Positions 6,179-6,745 of a stretch of DNA of 6,745 nt are shown piece after piece. Where the stretch lies: assembly GCA_003477045.1 (NCBI GenBank), contig DMTS01000193.1, forward strand, positions 11,222-17,966, in the 5' to 3' direction. A program made the position numbers and the translations under genes. This DNA comes from Candidatus Delongbacteria bacterium. GTDB taxonomy: Bacteria; UBA4055. The notes under the pieces were generated by a model. That model searched no databases. It saw only the letters and a list, made by a program, of their open reading frames with translations, and was not told the DNA's origin. Position 1 is the first letter of the stretch, and every line of letters begins with the position of its first letter.

Positions 6179-6188
6179 TTATTCCGTC
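6166..6188 (-). other. Hairpin across the stop codon of the AraC-family gene
   Basis: Perfect 7-bp arms GACGGAA (6166-6172) and TTCCGTC (6182-6188) enclose a 9-base AT-rich loop that contains part of the TAA stop (6179-6181). A competing stem pairs ACGGAATA (6151-6158) with TATTCCGT (6180-6187). On the minus strand no T-run follows either stem, so a standard intrinsic terminator for the regulator is not visible. The T-rich sequence after it on the plus strand (6189-6194) has no plus-strand gene to serve. Confidence 0.45.
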
Positions 6189-6745
6189 TTCTTTTCGATC
6201 GAGCTGATCAGAAATATATTAAAAAAGTTGTTCTCTCTAAAGTATTGACCCGGAGTGACTCCCGATATCTGTTTGAAGTCCTTTATGAAATGCGACTGAT
6301 CATAGAACTCCGCTTCGTTCCCCGTAGCTGTCAGATTAGGATAATATTTCGACTGCTTCTTATAATACCTGACAGATTTATTCAGCCTGATGATCTTCAT
6401 ATAATTCTTAGCTGAAATTCCAATATACGAGCTGAAAAGCTTTTCAAGCGAACTTGTGCTCATTGAGAATTTTTTTGCAAGGTCAGGTATAGAACAACCG
6501 TGATTGATATTTATATATCCTATTATATCTATGATCTTTGTTTTTACCGGAAGAGCCTGAAAATGTTTCGTCAGGATTTTTTGAACAACTAAAAGCTTCT
6601 TATTTATATTATCCGAATTTAAAATTAGCCTCATTTCCTCTGTATCACTCTTTCCGAAATATCTTTCAAGCGGACAGCTCAGCCCGTTCATCTCGCATAA
6701 ACGCACATTAATTACGCACCTCAGCCCGTATGGTTTGAATCTTAT
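6179..6745 (-). CDS. AraC-family transcriptional regulator (5' end outside window)
   Basis: The reading frame stays open to the right edge, giving 188 residues in view. A GTG at 6706 is internal and need not be the start. The C-terminal DNA-binding domain has two helix-turn-helix units: CSIPDLAKKFSMSTSSLEKLF, then the conserved F-YDQSHFIKDFKQISGVTPGQYF that marks AraC/XylS proteins. Upstream of it, the fragment IRFKPYGL and CPLERYFG resembles the 'vrFkPgG...pLedlfG' end of the DUF6597-like sensory domain seen in many AraC regulators. This suggests a normal full-length protein that senses a small ligand with its N-terminal part. It reads in the same direction as the lipoprotein operon, about 195 bp upstream, and might regulate it; the ACGGAA copies between them are candidate sites. 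No ligand can be named. Confidence 0.9.
   Translation of the reverse strand: MRFKPYGLRCVINVRLCEMNGLSCPLERYFGKSDTEEMRLILNSDNINKKLLVVQKILTKHFQALPVKTKIIDIIGYININHGCSIPDLAKKFSMSTSSLEKLFSSYIGISAKNYMKIIRLNKSVRYYKKQSKYYPNLTATGNEAEFYDQSHFIKDFKQISGVTPGQYFRENNFFNIFLISSIEKKTE

Noticed and set aside
6179..6706. Treating the AraC regulator as starting at GTG 6706
   Set aside because: The frame is open to the window edge and the residues upstream (IRFKPYGL) fit the family's N-terminal domain, so the gene begins beyond the window.

Overview
The window is a compact stretch of bacterial chromosome with every recognisable gene on the minus strand, so transcription runs from high to low coordinates. The base composition is moderately AT-rich. 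A Sec/SPII-type lipoprotein, a near-perfect sigma-54 promoter, a TldD/TldE pair and strong AGGAGG-type ribosome binding sites suggest a Gram-negative-type bacterium. The six-bladed beta-propeller lipoprotein and an AraC regulator of a type common in the FCB group make Delongbacteria, Cloacimonadota or Bacteroidota relatives possible. That placement is a low-confidence inference: no marker gene is present.

Layout, in transcription order from the right edge: (1) an AraC-family regulator (6179-6745) whose N-terminus lies beyond the window; (2) an intergenic region of about 195 bp with a hairpin at the regulator's stop codon and four copies of the hexamer ACGGAA; (3) a tight four-gene cluster, probably one operon, made of a beta-propeller lipoprotein (4877-5983), a nucleotidyltransferase (4097-4861), tldD (2699-4084) and pmbA/tldE (1405-2697), with gaps of 15, 12 and 1 bp and an intrinsic terminator at 1344-1375; (4) a nitroreductase with a C-terminal extension of about 100 residues (414-1289) and a plausible sigma-70 promoter; (5) a small heat-shock protein (1-290, cut by the left edge) behind a textbook -24/-12 sigma-54 promoter, with a perfect inverted repeat about 86 bp upstream of the predicted transcription start.

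TldD and TldE are expected to form a heterodimeric zinc protease that degrades or trims unfolded peptides. The small heat-shock protein holds unfolding proteins, and the nitroreductase is a flavin oxidoreductase. A stress or proteostasis theme is therefore possible, but only the four-gene cluster shows physical evidence of co-expression. The most informative signals are regulatory: sigma-54 control of the chaperone and the candidate enhancer site that overlaps the end of the nitroreductase gene. I found no mobile element, CRISPR array, tRNA, rRNA or convincing RiPP precursor, and nothing that demonstrates a wholly new system.
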